DNA of 61,941 nt from Paramacrobiotus metropolitanus (GCF_019649055.1 NW_026570521.1:1-61941); one strand, 5' to 3'; shown: positions 49,163 through 61,140, counted from the stretch's first letter. Notes: generated from the sequence alone by a model not told the origin. Numbers and translations are program-made.

Positions 49163-49459
49163 ACTACTTCGCTTTGATCCGTCATTGGATCACTTGTACT
49201 TTATGGTGCAGCCATCGGATCACTCAGCACTCAATATCAGATCAGCAAGTATGCAATGCGCCACGTGAGGCGGTTGGTGATCTGTTAGCTGAACTGCTGC
49301 TGAAGCACGCTGTTTACTGTATGGTTAAGCTAACCGAACACCAGCCCCCCACGTGGCGTGCTACGTATCTGTCGATCTGATAGCATGGGTTGCAGTGATC
49401 CGATAGCTGCACGGTAAAGTATAAGTGATCCAATGACGAATCAAAGCGAAGTACTAAAA
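49163..49459. mobile_element. Foldback hairpin element, about 300 bp
   Basis: Almost the whole unit is an imperfect palindrome. The arms share TACTTCGCTTTGATYCGTCA, TTGGATCACTT, ATCGGATCACT, CGCCACGTG and GGTTAGCT in inverted order, around a central spacer near 49.29-49.32 kb. No ORF. Probably a MITE. Confidence 0.75.
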
Positions 49460-49542
49460 AATTCTTTGTATGCTTTGTATGCTTCTGAATAGTGCAGGAC
49501 GAACGCCGGACGGAAACAGTCCATTGCTTGTCTTGACTTGCA

Positions 49543-51557
49543 AGACGACTTCCGCACCGTCGTGCTGTCGCCGGATGTGGTTTATTGTATCGGTGAGGCC
49601 GGCTCACGACGCCTCCAGTATCCCGACATCCAATACGTCTGGGTTCCGGGATGCGGGCTGCCAGAGAAGGTCGTCCCGCACAGCGGTCCGGAGGAGCCGC
49701 CGTTCCTGCTAACGCTGTGCCGGCTGTTGCCGAAGAAAACCTTTTACACCTTCCTGTTCATGCTGGGTCGGTCAATGCTGGGCTAACTCCCTCTACTGTT
49801 TAACAAATTACGAATTTATTCATGTCTTGCTTGTATTTTCAGCCCATTGACATGCTATGCGGAAGTCGCACCGCGACAACCGCACTAGATGACCAAACCT
49901 ACTCAATCGGTAGAGTGGGAATATGCTCTGGACTCCGTAAGTGGTACTACTGCCTACTTCCACTAGGTACGAGCGGATTGCTGTGCCTAACAAAAGTTAC
50001 CGAAACCGAAACACTCAGGAACTTCCCAAATGTTTAATCACCAAACCGAACGAACAAGCAAACTGAGCAGAACGAGATATGAGATATGAACTTCCTTCTA
50101 ACCTAGAGCCACACGACCTTTCAGCTAGAAACAAGCTCACAGATTTAGTTAAAGTTAGAAACTTCAGACTGATTAGTTAGACCAGAATCGTGGATGCAAT
50201 TAGCTATCAAATGCGTTAGATAAGAACAGCAAATCGTACGTAACGGAACAGACAACACGTACGTCATAACACGTACGTACGTAATATGCGCAATCTATGG
50301 ATAGCGCGTTACCATTCTTTAGTCAGTATTAAGTACTGCGCCCTGATCGGCATCCCCAGTGTCGTCGTCGTGGGCCAGCCTGACTCGTGGAAGACGACGC
50401 TGGCCAGTTTAGCGCTGAGTTTCTTCGGACGGGAACTGCACACACTGCACACACCGCAACGTCCGACAGATAGCGATGCCGGCGTTACGTGAGCGCTGGC
50501 AAAAGCAGCGACTGCCGCACATATTCCACTACGTGGCCGACATCGCCACACTCCGAGAGGTCATTCTGGCCTCGTTCGAGCAGCAGTTGCATGTGAATTA
50601 TCGCACGGTGGACGCTGACGTCCAACGTTCTTATCACCGTCAACGCGGGGAATGCCGAAGGGCTGGTGCAGTCGGGGACTGACCGGTCAGACAGCGCTGA
50701 TCTTGTCACTGCAGTTTGACAGTACTATTTTCAATAAGTGGTGACCTTTGACAGAGAACGCCTCACCAGCCGCATCGTCTTCCTGCAGATCGACGAGCCA
50801 GTCACCGACTGGGACTTCAGCGATGCGCAGGCTTTCCAGCGCGGCAAGGCGATTGCAGCCACTTACACCGAGCTGGCACTCCTGTCGCCGGATGCCTTGA
50901 ACGGCTTCCTGGCCAGGGTGCACGCCATACAAAAGACCTTGGTGCTCGTCATACGCAGTCTGGGCGACGACACGGGCGTCGAACGTACGGCCCGCATGTG
51001 GTCGATTCTGTTCACGGTGGCGACAGAAGTAAGACGGCCGATGTATATGCATATCGACACAGTATCAAGGCCAGTACGTTGGTTCGTAACAGGTGCTGCG
51101 GGCGTTGGGGCATTTCGACAAGTTTGCCGACGGGTTGAAGGAGTGTCTGGCCTCGCAGATGGCCTTCTCCGCCCGCTATCTGGGACGGAACAGCCACACC
51201 GCCGAGGATCGGCCGTCGGTGGGCCTGCCAGTAGTGGACGACGCCAAATTGGCGAAATGGACCACCGACCTGGTGGAATTGGTTACAATCCTACGACGCG
51301 AGCTGCCGACGGAGGTGAAGCGACCTTTGTCCTTTAGGTTGAATAATTGTTTCTGCTTCTCTGTCAAACAGGTGGCGACGATATTTCGGTCGAAGTTTAC
51401 GTGCCAGAGCACCGACCGCCTAGCCTTCGCACGGTCCAACCTGCCGGTGCTGCGGGAGAAAGTCCACCGCCAGGACTTGGTGGACTCCGCTATGCAGTTG
51501 GAAGGCACCGGTGGGATGCCCAATAGCCCATTACCTATAGTGTCAAGTTTGACCTGA
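49543..51557 (+). pseudogene. Decayed or poorly resolved P-loop NTPase-like gene
   Basis: GC-rich coding-like blocks on the plus strand. 49543-49780 includes TFYTFLFMLGRSMLG. About 49843-49990 follows. 50330-50490 includes IPSVVVVGQPDSWKTTLA, a Walker A-like motif with Trp in place of the last Gly. About 50480-50680 follows. 50738-51028 is joined by a canonical 64-nt intron to 51093, with VFLQIDEP, ERTARMWSILFTVA and RALGHFDKFADGL. The arrangement resembles poorly characterised primase/helicase-associated P-loop proteins, only weakly. Stops and frame changes between the first blocks cannot be resolved by plausible introns, suggesting decay. Confidence 0.4.
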
Positions 51558-52501
51558 CGAAGGCCACGGGAACGTACCAGCAGCGCCGGGCCATTCTGGT
51601 GCCGCGTTTGCTGTTCAGTAATGAGCAGCTGCTATCGCTAGATGGAACGCGATCAGCAAATAAAGAGAACGAAGTGTAATTACTGTGTAATTTTACACGT
51701 TATCACGGCATCATGAGATTGGTTTCCTTTAATATGCAATTTAAGCGCTATAGAAGGATACCACTTGGTACAACATAACACCCAAGAACAACAAGTGTAA
51801 GCCTCTGCGGAAAGAAACTCGGGAATTTCTGGCCGGTGGCGGTTCCAATCCGCTTCCAGCCTTATCGACCCATTTCTTTTTCTCTGTCTGCCCGGGTAAG
51901 GAGCGGCCCGGGTGTCAGCACAACGGCCAGTGGTTTTCCTCACTCACACGGTACGAATATTATTACATTCGCCTAATTTCGCTTCCCTTCTTGCTAACCA
52001 GGGAGGCGGCGATCATGGTCGGCGCCGTGTGCACTACAGGTCGCATTCGGGCCCCACGGGCATGAGCGATCGGGCAACCAGCCCGTTCCTCCGAGACCCA
52101 GACGCACAGTTTGTTCATCCGGGAGTTATAGCGTGTCACCGTCATGCAGCCGGCGGTGCATGGGCAGGGACGCTTGACCGCCCAAATGGCAGCTGCTAGG
52201 TACCGTCGGATAATGGCCGGGCGGTCGGTGTCTAATGCTACATGTGTAGAGTCGATCTGGGATGTGCAGCGATTAGCGCATCCCTTCGTCGAAGCCAGCG
52301 CCTGTGCGTGTCGTTACCATCGCATGCAGTAATCGCAGCAATTCCTTCTACCCATCCATTGAGCGCTTACTGAAAGAACTATGCCAGATTGCGCATGCAT
52401 TAATGAATTTCCTGCTCCTACTTGCCAGAACGTTCGCAGTGCCGATCACGGGGCGAAGGAGACCGGTAGACCGCGCAGGGAGAAGAATAGTAGACAGCCC
52501 G
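51558..52501. other. Stretch without a supported gene
   Basis: Some GC-richer pieces (51.9-52.3 kb) give short ORFs in several frames. No motif or credible splice pattern is recognised. Confidence 0.3.
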
Positions 52502-52850
52502 TAGACATCACTGCAGACATACTGTAGTCGACTGGTTTTTAGGGGCAGGGTGACTACAGGTTGTTTACAGATGTCTATCGCTGTATACAGGCAGCCCTCC
52601 TTAGGTGCCTGTATACACCTGTACAGTAGATGCTTGTTGGCAGCCCGTAGTCATTGGCGTGAAGCTATGTAGACACGGTACTGGAAGGATCTACAGGATG
52701 TCGCAGCAGGATGGATGTGCCTACTGTGTGTCTACAGATGTCTACAGGTGTCTACAGTGGTGCTATCTGTCGGGGAAAAAAGCTTTGACAGTGTCTACAG
52801 GGCGAAAACAGGTTGTCTGCAGATGACTACAGTGGCTACAAGAAGAGAAA
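52502..52850 (+). repeat. Cluster of TGTCTACAG / GACTACAG words
   Basis: At least a dozen 8-9-bp words of the form TGTCTACAG, GACTACAG or TGTATACAG occur at irregular spacing. A nearly contiguous run lies at 52728-52760. Confidence 0.7.
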
Positions 52851-53905
52851 AACGTTCCATATATATTACTGACGGCACTTAACAAATGCTCACTACGCTG
52901 AAGTAAGTTTGACCTTCCAGCTGTGTACTCTGTACATGCCGTCGTGCACGGCTTTTTCATAATATAGAAGTGTCTATACATACACCGAAAGCAGTCCGTA
53001 TTGCGTTTGATTTACGGCTTTATGTAGCGTCTGGTTTTAGGTACTGTAATAATCAACAATGTATCTCCTTTATTATGTTACAGTGAACAAAGCCAAATTG
53101 TAAGCATGTGCGTTAAGTGCAAAACTATGACCATCTGTGAAGCAGAATGATTTTTGTTTGCACCGAGTTTTCGCGGAGCTACATGAACGATTCAACAACA
53201 TTTACTACCAATACCAACACCAGAGTTGGAGTTTGTACAGCTGAACCCGAGTTTCTGGAAACCCTCAGACAAACGATTAATTGGTAGAAGCTACGCTTTT
53301 ATCGGCCCAATCGCCGCTGCCTCCTCCCCGCTCTTGCAATTGTGACAGACGCAACCGAGATCCGGTAGGGACCACATCCGGCTGGTCACTGGGCCTTTTC
53401 TTCTATAAGCGTTTGATGCCTCTTCTCTTTTATTTGTAACTCAAGAGTACCTCGGTGAAAGCTGACATACTGCTTCAAACGCAGAAGCCCAACCATTTCT
53501 TCTTCGCGCGTATACGGAATTCCCACAAGAATTTCACTTAAAAAGAAATACGAAATAAAACCGTGGATGTCATCCCATACAACAGAATGGTTTCCCTTTC
53601 TGCATATGTATATATTGCAAACCATTGATGGAGTTTGTGTAGATCAGGCTGTCTCTCTTCAACTTTGATCAGAATAAGAACGTGGCCAAGAATTTGCTCA
53701 GTGTCAGTCAGGAGAGCAAACAGACGGTAATGCCATCTAGTGGGTATAGCACTACCGTTGGACGTGGTCAGCCAATTACGCGCACACGAGCTTTTGGAGT
53801 CGCGCCAGCCGGCCGGAAGTTACGAAGGTGACGTGTTGTCGAACTCCGGATCGTCTCTTTCCTGACGCTCATCGTGATCCTCCATAAACCATTGGAAATT
53901 TACTT
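52851..53905. other. Gene-free stretch
   Basis: No coding exon or structured repeat recognised in about 1 kb. Confidence 0.35.
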
Positions 53906-54030
53906 CTAAAATTTAAAATTTAAATTAATTTAATTTAATTAATTAATTTAATTTAAAATTAATTTAATTTAATTTAATTAATTAATTTAATTTAAAATTA
54001 ATTCAATTTAATTTAAATCTAATTTTAAAT
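53906..54030. repeat. AATTTAATTTAAAATTAATT simple repeat
   Basis: About 120 bp made only of A/T words (AATTTAATTTAATTAATT), partly self-complementary. It abuts the 3' end of the following minus-strand ORF. Confidence 0.95.
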
Positions 54031-55000
54031 TTAGTACTTCTTCCATGTCCCGATCGTATTGCTCGTCCCATTCGTCCTGCTGCTCCATTTGATGGGTATG
54101 AACAACGGCGGCCTGGTGCTGCCAGATAATCCTGTCGGCAGCTTCATCTGCGGCTTTGGCCGCGGCGACAGCATTGCGTCGCTGGAGTTCGAACACGACG
54201 TCCCGCTGATTATCCAACCGGAAGGCTCTCTCCTCCGCGGTCTCCGAAACCGTTCCCTCGGGGCGGCTGTAAAAATCCGCGGCAGTGGCAACCCGCGCAT
54301 CCACTTCCGGTTCCGGCTCCGGTGCAGTCGCGTCGGGCTCGGCCCTCGTGATGGTACCGATGTCCGCTGGAACTGGCGTGCTGCGGGGCACTTCGCCAGC
54401 ACTATCTTCGCCTACAGGCAGCCTTGGGCGAAGACGGCTGGTGACGGGTTCGCCGGGAATGCTGTCGATTACCCACTGATCAGCTCGTGTACGCTTGTTC
54501 CACGGGCGCTTTCCCGGTTTACGTGGAGCTAATGGCAGCTCTCTTTTCCCCTCCTCGGATACCGGCAAATGTTCCGAAACAGTCACCTGGGGCACGCTGG
54601 GCTCCTGGTTAACTGGGCGCGGTATGTCAGGAACGGCGCCATCGTGATGCGCTGCCTGATGGCTCCGATCTGCCCAGGACAGGTTCCGCAGAACACCGCC
54701 CGCGACCTTTCCCTGGCAATCGAAGGGGCTCCGCATGTGGTGTTTGGCGTGGCTATCTGCAAAAGATCTACGTATGGCGGCAGCGATTTCACGGCGGAAC
54801 CCCGTACTTATGGGAGAGAAGGCCGGGAAAGGGCCAAAACGGCGCAGCTGGTGCAGCAGCTGTTCACAGATGACGGTGGCCGGAGAATCCTTTCCCGGCG
54901 TGTAATCGAGGCACTGCGGAATAACGCTGGCTAAATGTTCGCGTACTGAAACCAGCTCGACAACGGCCAACGTACGTGGCATTGTAAACAAAATAATCAT
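54008..55000 (-). CDS. Unrecognised 330-codon intronless ORF
   Basis: Longest ordinary ORF in the right half, minus strand, open from 55000; an alternative start is the ATG at 54982 (MPRTLAVVELVSVREHL). The N-terminal third looks folded (ICEQLLHQLRRFGPF, REIAAAIRRSF). The middle is Pro/Arg-rich and likely disordered. The C-terminal third is acidic and helical (VFELQRRNAVAAAKAADEAADR, ending in a Gln/Asp/Glu-rich stretch). GC-rich relative to its flanks. No domain recognised; it could be a cellular gene or a domesticated or leftover gag-like ORF. Confidence 0.5.
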   Translation of the reverse strand: MIILFTMPRTLAVVELVSVREHLASVIPQCLDYTPGKDSPATVICEQLLHQLRRFGPFPAFSPISTGFRREIAAAIRRSFADSHAKHHMRSPFDCQGKVAGGVLRNLSWADRSHQAAHHDGAVPDIPRPVNQEPSVPQVTVSEHLPVSEEGKRELPLAPRKPGKRPWNKRTRADQWVIDSIPGEPVTSRLRPRLPVGEDSAGEVPRSTPVPADIGTITRAEPDATAPEPEPEVDARVATAADFYSRPEGTVSETAEERAFRLDNQRDVVFELQRRNAVAAAKAADEAADRIIWQHQAAVVHTHQMEQQDEWDEQYDRDMEEVLNLKLDLN

Positions 55001-55104
55001 GTAAATATGCGCATGTATGAAAATGAGACACCGTTTCGATTGGTGCAGTTAATTTATTTTCTGCGTTCGCTAAAACTTTGCTTGGCAACCGTAATATTAT
55101 GGTC

Positions 55105-55446
55105 CTAGCACACCCATCTACCGTAATTGCACTGCGGCACAGGCTTAAGTTCTAACACATTCCATCTAGCTTACACTGCGATAATGCAATATGGGATTAT
55201 TACATCCCATCTACCTTACACAGTTGCACTAATAATAATACATTATTATGGTTACAACACTTCCCATCTACCTTACACTGTGATTACGCATCCCATCTAC
55301 CTTACACTGCGATAATATTATGGTTTTTAAACATCCCGTCTACTACCTTACACTGCGATGTGTACTTAATATTATGGTTTACACATAACATCTACCTTAC
55401 ATTGCGGTACGGGCTTAACACATCCCATCTACCTTACACTCTGATC
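55105..55446 (+). repeat. Minisatellite of CATCTACCTTACACTG units
   Basis: Eight or nine imperfect copies of ACATCCCATCTACCTTACAC separated by variable AT-rich fillers (TAATATTATGGTTT). Average spacing is about 40 bp. Confidence 0.9.
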
Positions 55447-55663
55447 TATGTGAACGTGGTCACTGCGGCATGTCTGTCCCTCAATTCCCTTAGCACGTGC
55501 TTCGGGAAGGTACAAAGTGTCCTCACTGATTCGTGGCAGTGAGGTTAGTGACACGCCAGGTGGGCAAGGAACTGACTCCCACGGCCATGGAACTGAGACC
55601 AGCACTGGGTGCGTGATCAGGTGCCTCCGTGATTTGTGGCCAGGTTGTATGCTGCGGTGTCCA

Positions 55664-56440
55664 TTAATTTCGGAAATCATTCATTTCGGAAACCATTCAT
55701 TTCGGAAACCATACGTTATCACAGTAGTTTAATATTATTATACTATTATAACAGTAGATTAATTATTATAACTGGTACTAGTATGTTTAGTAGCCATTGT
55801 ACAGTCTGTGTACTTTGTATCTGTACAATTAAACGGGTTCCCGAAATAACAGTATTCCATGTACAAATTCTGTACAATCTTCATTTCAGCGCAAAATCAA
55901 CGCAACATATTGTTTTATCGGCACGTCTCACGTTAGGCTGCAACATGTAAATGTATGGTTTATGAGCACGGTTTATGACATACTTCTACGCGCAACTGCT
56001 GTGGTTTTTTTCGTGTGTCAGAGATTATTGTTTTGGTTATGACGCCGCTTATCTGCAGCCGTGTTCGATCGTGCGCACTAATACACGCTAAATGCGGGTA
56101 ACATTGCTAAGCTCGATTATGATGCAGTTAATTCTTGTGCTCTCATTGTAACCCACAACACAAGCAAATCGAACCGTCGACATGGCAGTTGTCAGTTAGT
56201 ACAGTAAATGAAAGTTTATGAAAAAGATCCCTGAAATGCTTTTTCGTTGACAATTCACAATTGTATAATTGTTTCTGTACAATAATGGCCGAAATAACGT
56301 CTTCTGTCACTAACTGTAAAGGAAAAGTGTTGAAATGCATGGTTTCCGAAATGAACGATTTCCGAAATGAATATTTTCCGAAATGAATGATTTCCGAAAT
56401 GAATGATTTCCGAAATGAATGGTTTCCGAAATGATAGGGT
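55664..56440. mobile_element. Possible element bounded by inverted clusters of a 16-bp repeat
   Basis: The left edge (55669-55709) has three copies of CATTTCGGAAACCATT. The right edge (56338-56433) has six copies of its reverse complement (ATGGTTTCCGAAATGA). The outer borders (CGGTGTCC and, inverted, CGGCACCC) are loosely alike. The roughly 630-bp interior has no ORF of note. Confidence 0.5.
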
Positions 56441-57318
56441 GCCGTATGCGGCTGCCTTGCGGTGGTTTATTGCGAGAGGCTTGTGCAAGTGAGGCCTGCT
56501 TTTTGGCTTTAACAAAGAGCTTGTACAACAAATTATTCCCAGCAAAAAATCTAGCTAAAATGCTAGTAGCAGGGAAAACATGATGGGAAGGCGGGTGTAG
56601 TGCGATGGTATGACGAGGTCGTGCAGCAGCTAATGTCTCATTAAACACGTTTAATTGTTATTAATGTGGCGTACGAGTATTGAACTATCTGCTCCGGAGT
56701 CCGTACCGCCCACTTCATGGTTACACAGCACCAGCATAGTCTTGGTCGTTTCTGGATTTCGGAGGCAATTCAGCAACGAGCAAGGAGCAAACCAAGAAAC
56801 GCCGGGAACCCGTCCTACCGGATACAGCTTAATAAGGTAGGTATCACACAGCCAGCGACAACATTCAAGGAAATCCGACGACAAGCAGGGCCACCTACCT
56901 CATACTCTTGGCTGCGCTAAAATCCAGTTCGCTGTAATTCGCGTTATTCCACTTACGGATTCCGTCAATACATCAACGTTCTTATCAGTGTAATGGGAGC
57001 CGAATTTTTCTCAAAAGGAAGTGAAAACCCGAAAAACTCTTACGGCACTTATCAGACCAAAACCCGGCCGGAAATTGATGGTGGCCTGTAGTCAGTACTG
57101 AGCTGAACTGTCTGACTACGGCCCATAAATAATCCGTTGAGGACAGTGCGAATGCAGGTGTGCTTGCAAATAGCGCGCAGATGACCTTTTTCTCCAATAT
57201 CCCGGTCGGCTTTGATCTCAAAGCGGCCGACAACCCGTGTGCGCGGCCCGGCCCCTGGAGCGTTCCTTAAACTTGTAAAAATACAGTACAACACCGCTGA
57301 ATTTACATCACTAAACAC
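56441..57318. other. Stretch with only weak coding hints
   Basis: On the minus strand around 57.19-57.26 kb a short splice-bounded segment reads RVVGRFEIKADRDIGEK, which looks protein-like but has no recognisable neighbours. Nothing else is supported. Confidence 0.25.
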
Positions 57319-58186
57319 CGTGGACATCCCTGGGAACCGTCACCCCGGATTCACAGGATCTGACCAATCCTATCGGATAAAGCGGACCGTTGACTAGGAC
57401 CCGTGTGGACAGAACCTGCCCTGTGGTAAACCTAGTTGGAATTAGCCATTTTGCGTCTAGGTTTTTAACCATAACTTGTTTTTTAGACCTTATTAACAAA
57501 ATCAATTGGCTTTGGATCTCTAACTATGATCTTTTCTTTAATTCCCACTGGAATTGTGATTCTTTCATTTCGATGTTTACCTAATGAGCCTCATAAACTT
57601 TATTTTTTTACTTGATCGACCGAAGAAGCCTTTCCAAACCACACTGGAACCCCCAGAACACCGAGTGCACTCCAGATTTCGGCCGTTCGGTGCACTGCAC
57701 CGGGGGTCTGGAGGCAGCCGCCCGATCGGGTTGAGAGACAAAGTGGCATCCGGCCCTACCGGGTATCGGATCCTGACACCCTACCGGGTTGGTCAGGGGC
57801 AGAGTCGGGAAGGTGCTCGAATGCTCCCATTCCCGCCCAGAGACATGTCAGAGACCGCTCGAGGCGGTAGACACCTCTTGTGGCTCGCTCTGTCGCCCGC
57901 ACGCAGGTGGCCACGCCACTCGTGCCGCTATTACACGCTGACTACACTTTGTCTGCGCTGACCAATCAGCGCATTGCTGCACTCGTGGGGGCGTAGCCCA
58001 GCGCTTACGAGCTATTCCATGCTTTACGTCATCAGCTGTTACGCAGCTGCAGCACGCCGTTCATTATCACTACTTTTTCCACAGTGATTCCGTATCGGTT
58101 TTCTATTGGTTTTGTGGTTGCTTTATTGTTCCAATAAAGGCTGGATTTGCTCCCATTTTCTTCTTCTGCTTCTGTGTCTTCTGACA
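57319..58186 (+). mobile_element. 5'-truncated 3' end of a second LTR element
   Basis: 57319-57845 aligns with 39043-39603 (shared CTGGGAACCGTCAC, CCGGATTCACAG, GATAAAGCGGAC, TGTGGACAGAACCT) and is followed by an LTR. The pol and cargo regions are absent. Confidence 0.85.
57846..58186 (+). repeat. LTR of the truncated copy
   Basis: 341 bp, TGTCAGAGACC to TCTTCTGACA, AATAAA near 58133. It shares diagnostic positions with the LTR at 26283 (ACGCAGGTGGCC, GTTACGCAGCTGCAGC, GTTCCAATAAAGGCT) against the LTR at 39604. Confidence 0.9.
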
Positions 58187-58394
58187 GTATGTTATTCGTT
58201 GCACTATCTAAAATTTTACCCTTAAGTAGTATTACTCTAAGACTGTCTAAGTACTTAATTTGCACATTAGATTTCATACTACATAGAAGAAAGTGGGATC
58301 ACCAGATTTCAGAGAAACCAACGCGATATATGGCTGACTACGATCAAAACGTCAGCAAACGCTATACGCAGCTGTCCGCAGTACTGAGTACTGA

Positions 58395-58690
58395 TTACAA
58401 CAGGAATAGTGCATCGATTCCGTAGATGGCAAGTCTGCTCAGGTTACGGACATCCACCAGCCGCAGGTCGTCTGTGGCCCACGATTTTGGTCGGCCGTCG
58501 GACGTAAAGGGGCTGAACCTGAAATACAGTTACACCACAAGGTCCACAATACAAAGTCTATTTTAATACTACTACAATACTTTAGTGTAGAGAAAGACAA
58601 GCGGTTGCACAAGCAACTTTCGCTCTGCAAAGTTTTTTCGCCAGAGAATCGGCATTGAAATCCAGCGAGTAAATGCGGTTTCTGTTCTCG
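58395..58690 (-). CDS. Candidate last two exons of an unrecognised gene
   Basis: Minus strand. A segment near 58690-58590 reads NRIYSLDFNADSLAKKLCRAK. After a TTTCAG acceptor, 58518-58395 reads WATDDLRLVDVRNLSRLAIYGI and ends at TAA. The exon junction is not fixed and no domain is recognised. Confidence 0.3.
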
Positions 58691-58699
58691 GTACAATTA

Positions 58700-59901
58700 G
58701 CGACACGGTTGAGAAGGAAAATGTGTGTTTTGCCTTTAAATAACCTAAACGGGAACGATGTCATGGATTTTTAATCTTCTTACTTAGACAAAGCAAATAA
58801 AAGAGAAACTGCAAAAAATATCCTCTTTAATGTGGTAGTTCATAATAGTACTACCAAGAACTTACTATAGCTAGAACTTACTAGAACTTACTCTCACACT
58901 ATAGTAAGTACTTGGTACTACAAAAAGCAGATTCCGTGCAATGCGCAAACATGCGCTTATTCGTTCGTATCCAGACCGGCGATTTTATGAGCAGTTTAAT
59001 ATCTTTTTCCTATTCAGCAAATTACAACAACTCATTACCATATGTGTATCTGCGCAGGCTCTGTAGAACTGGGATCTGTCGCTATACTTTAGGAATTTCT
59101 GGAAAAAAGGCCCCTGTCGTCCATGTGGTGCGAAATGAGGTATTCAAGAATTTTAGCATGCAGCTTCTTTCAATGGTTTTGCACCGATTTTGAGAGACCA
59201 TAGGTGAGTATCAATTTTGAAATACGGTTTGAAAAATTCGGGGAAACAGTCCACGGGTACAAGACATTACATGGATTGTGATTTCGGGGGGTGCCTCAGG
59301 ATGGCGGCGAGCACAACGGAGGCATGGTCTGTAATCTGTATATTACTAGTCCGTATTGTACATCGAAGTCACTAATATCCCAGCGCAACCAAAATTTAAG
59401 CGGTGGTACGGGTTTTTAATACACACTGCTTTACTGGCAGAGTGCACACTCTGCTGCAATGACGCAGCGCCTCATGATCGATTTGATTGCGTCGTACTCT
59501 CCGGTCTTTCCGTTCCGGTAGCTGTTATCTTTGGTTCCCAACATTCTGATCTTCGTTTCTGTTTAGAATTTGCATTAAGCGGTAACAGTGATTGTGTAAG
59601 TGGTTAACCTGAATAATTAATAAGGAGTATTCATCAGTTCAGTACAGTATTCATTGTTGATCGTCAGTGATCGTATTTACAAACATGAAACACTCCTATC
59701 GACAACAAAACAGCATTGTTTCTGCGGACCCAAGGCCCTGTGTCAGTGATTATTTATAGCAATTAGCAATGTAACTTGGAACACACCGAAAGCGTAATTT
59801 CATCGCATTAATCCATGTTTACTTTCAGCTACTAACGTTCCAAGTACTTACCAAAAAATCATTTGTTTACACCACAGCTATCAAAACAGAGTAAGCGCGC
59901 A
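58700..59901. other. Gene-free stretch
   Basis: AT-rich; a short run of ACTATAGTAAG/TAGAACTTACT words at 58.85-58.92 kb. No supported gene. Confidence 0.35.
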
Positions 59902-59906
59902 ACAGG

Positions 59907-60099
59907 TGTCATGTATTGTCATGTGTAGGAATCGTATCTTTATTGTATCGCACTGGTCAGGAAAACAACTGAAAGGAAACTGAGGAATCGTAACTAGAGA
60001 ACAGGGAAACAGAAGAGAAGTTGCTAAGAAGACAAGGACAAAGGTCAGAAATAGGAAAGTATCAGAAGGACAACAAACACGTGAACTCAGTATACTACA
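59907..60099 (-). repeat. 3' LTR of the gag-only element
   Basis: 193 bp. In the minus orientation it begins TGTAGTATACTGAG and ends CATGACA. Confidence 0.92.
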
Positions 60100-60313
60100 T
60101 TTCCTTCCCTCGCCCAAAAAGAGCTGGGTTGAACCATTGCAGCAGAACCATATATTTAGCAGCATACAAACCATAGAACCATAGCAACAAGAACCACGGC
60201 AACTGAACCATATAGTTAGTGAACTCTGAACCACTGAGACGAAGCGTCGTAGGAATCGGAACTGAAATCACAGTATGTCGTATGGAGGACGCGGTGCGTA
60301 ATCCGTAATGTAG

Positions 60314-61140
60314 TTATTCGTAGCGACGTCGGATTTCTTCGCTGAGCGGCATGCCTTTGCTATATGACCTTTCTTCCCAGTTATGGCATACGTGTTTCCT
60401 GTAGAACAGCGCTCGCGCATGTGATCGGTTGATCCACAGGAATCGCATCTTCGCTTGGGAACTGGAATCGGAATCGGACTCGTTTTGATTGCTGGTGGGT
60501 GGCTTGGCTTCCATTTGCACTGGATTGACCACTGGAATTGGATGTCTTTTGCTTGACAACCGTTGACCTTCTGCTGGCTGTGACTTTCGTCACAGTTTCA
60601 CGGTCTTGGCTGGACGTACTGGCCGTAGCTTCTTCAATGCCGGTTTCCATCTTCCTGGCGGCGTTCAGGGTTTCTTCGTGGGTCTGGTATTCGTTTATGA
60701 GTAGGTGACGGCGGACGGAATCCGACTGGATGCCGTTTATGAAGACGGCGCTGAGCATCGGGTCGATGATGTCAGCGGGGAACTTGCATACGGTACTCCT
60801 GTACCGTAACCTGCTGGAGTATGCCGCCAGCGATTCGTCCTTCCCTTGGACAGTTCGGAACAGGTGTGCCCTCCGCGACCTTGAATGTGTACTGTTGTAC
60901 ACTGTATCCAATTGGCCAGTAGAATTTCTATGGTGAGTTTCTTGTCCGTGATGGCAGTCGGCCTGCACATCGAGACAAGCATCTCGAATAGCTTGACCTC
61001 CAGCGAGTTCAGAAGCAGCCCTTTCTGCTTCTCCACTGGGATGTCGGCGAATTCGATATAGCTGTGGAGGTTTTCCACATATCCCACTGCATCGACTCGG
61101 GATTAAACCGTAGGATGGGATGAGTTTCTGGTGTCGCCAT
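60314..61140 (-). pseudogene. Ty3/gypsy-like gag with frameshifts
   Basis: Starts at ATG 61140 (MATPETHPILRF). Capsid-like sequence then moves between frames: VENLHSYIEFADIPVEKQKG, then ESLAAYSSRLRYRS, FINGIQSD, ending with a CCHC zinc knuckle (CDSCGSTDHMRERC, spacing CX2CX4HX4C) near 60.42 kb. A second knuckle is disrupted. At least three frame changes (near 61.08, 60.89 and 60.45 kb) prevent one continuous product. Gag would package element RNA. Confidence 0.8.
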
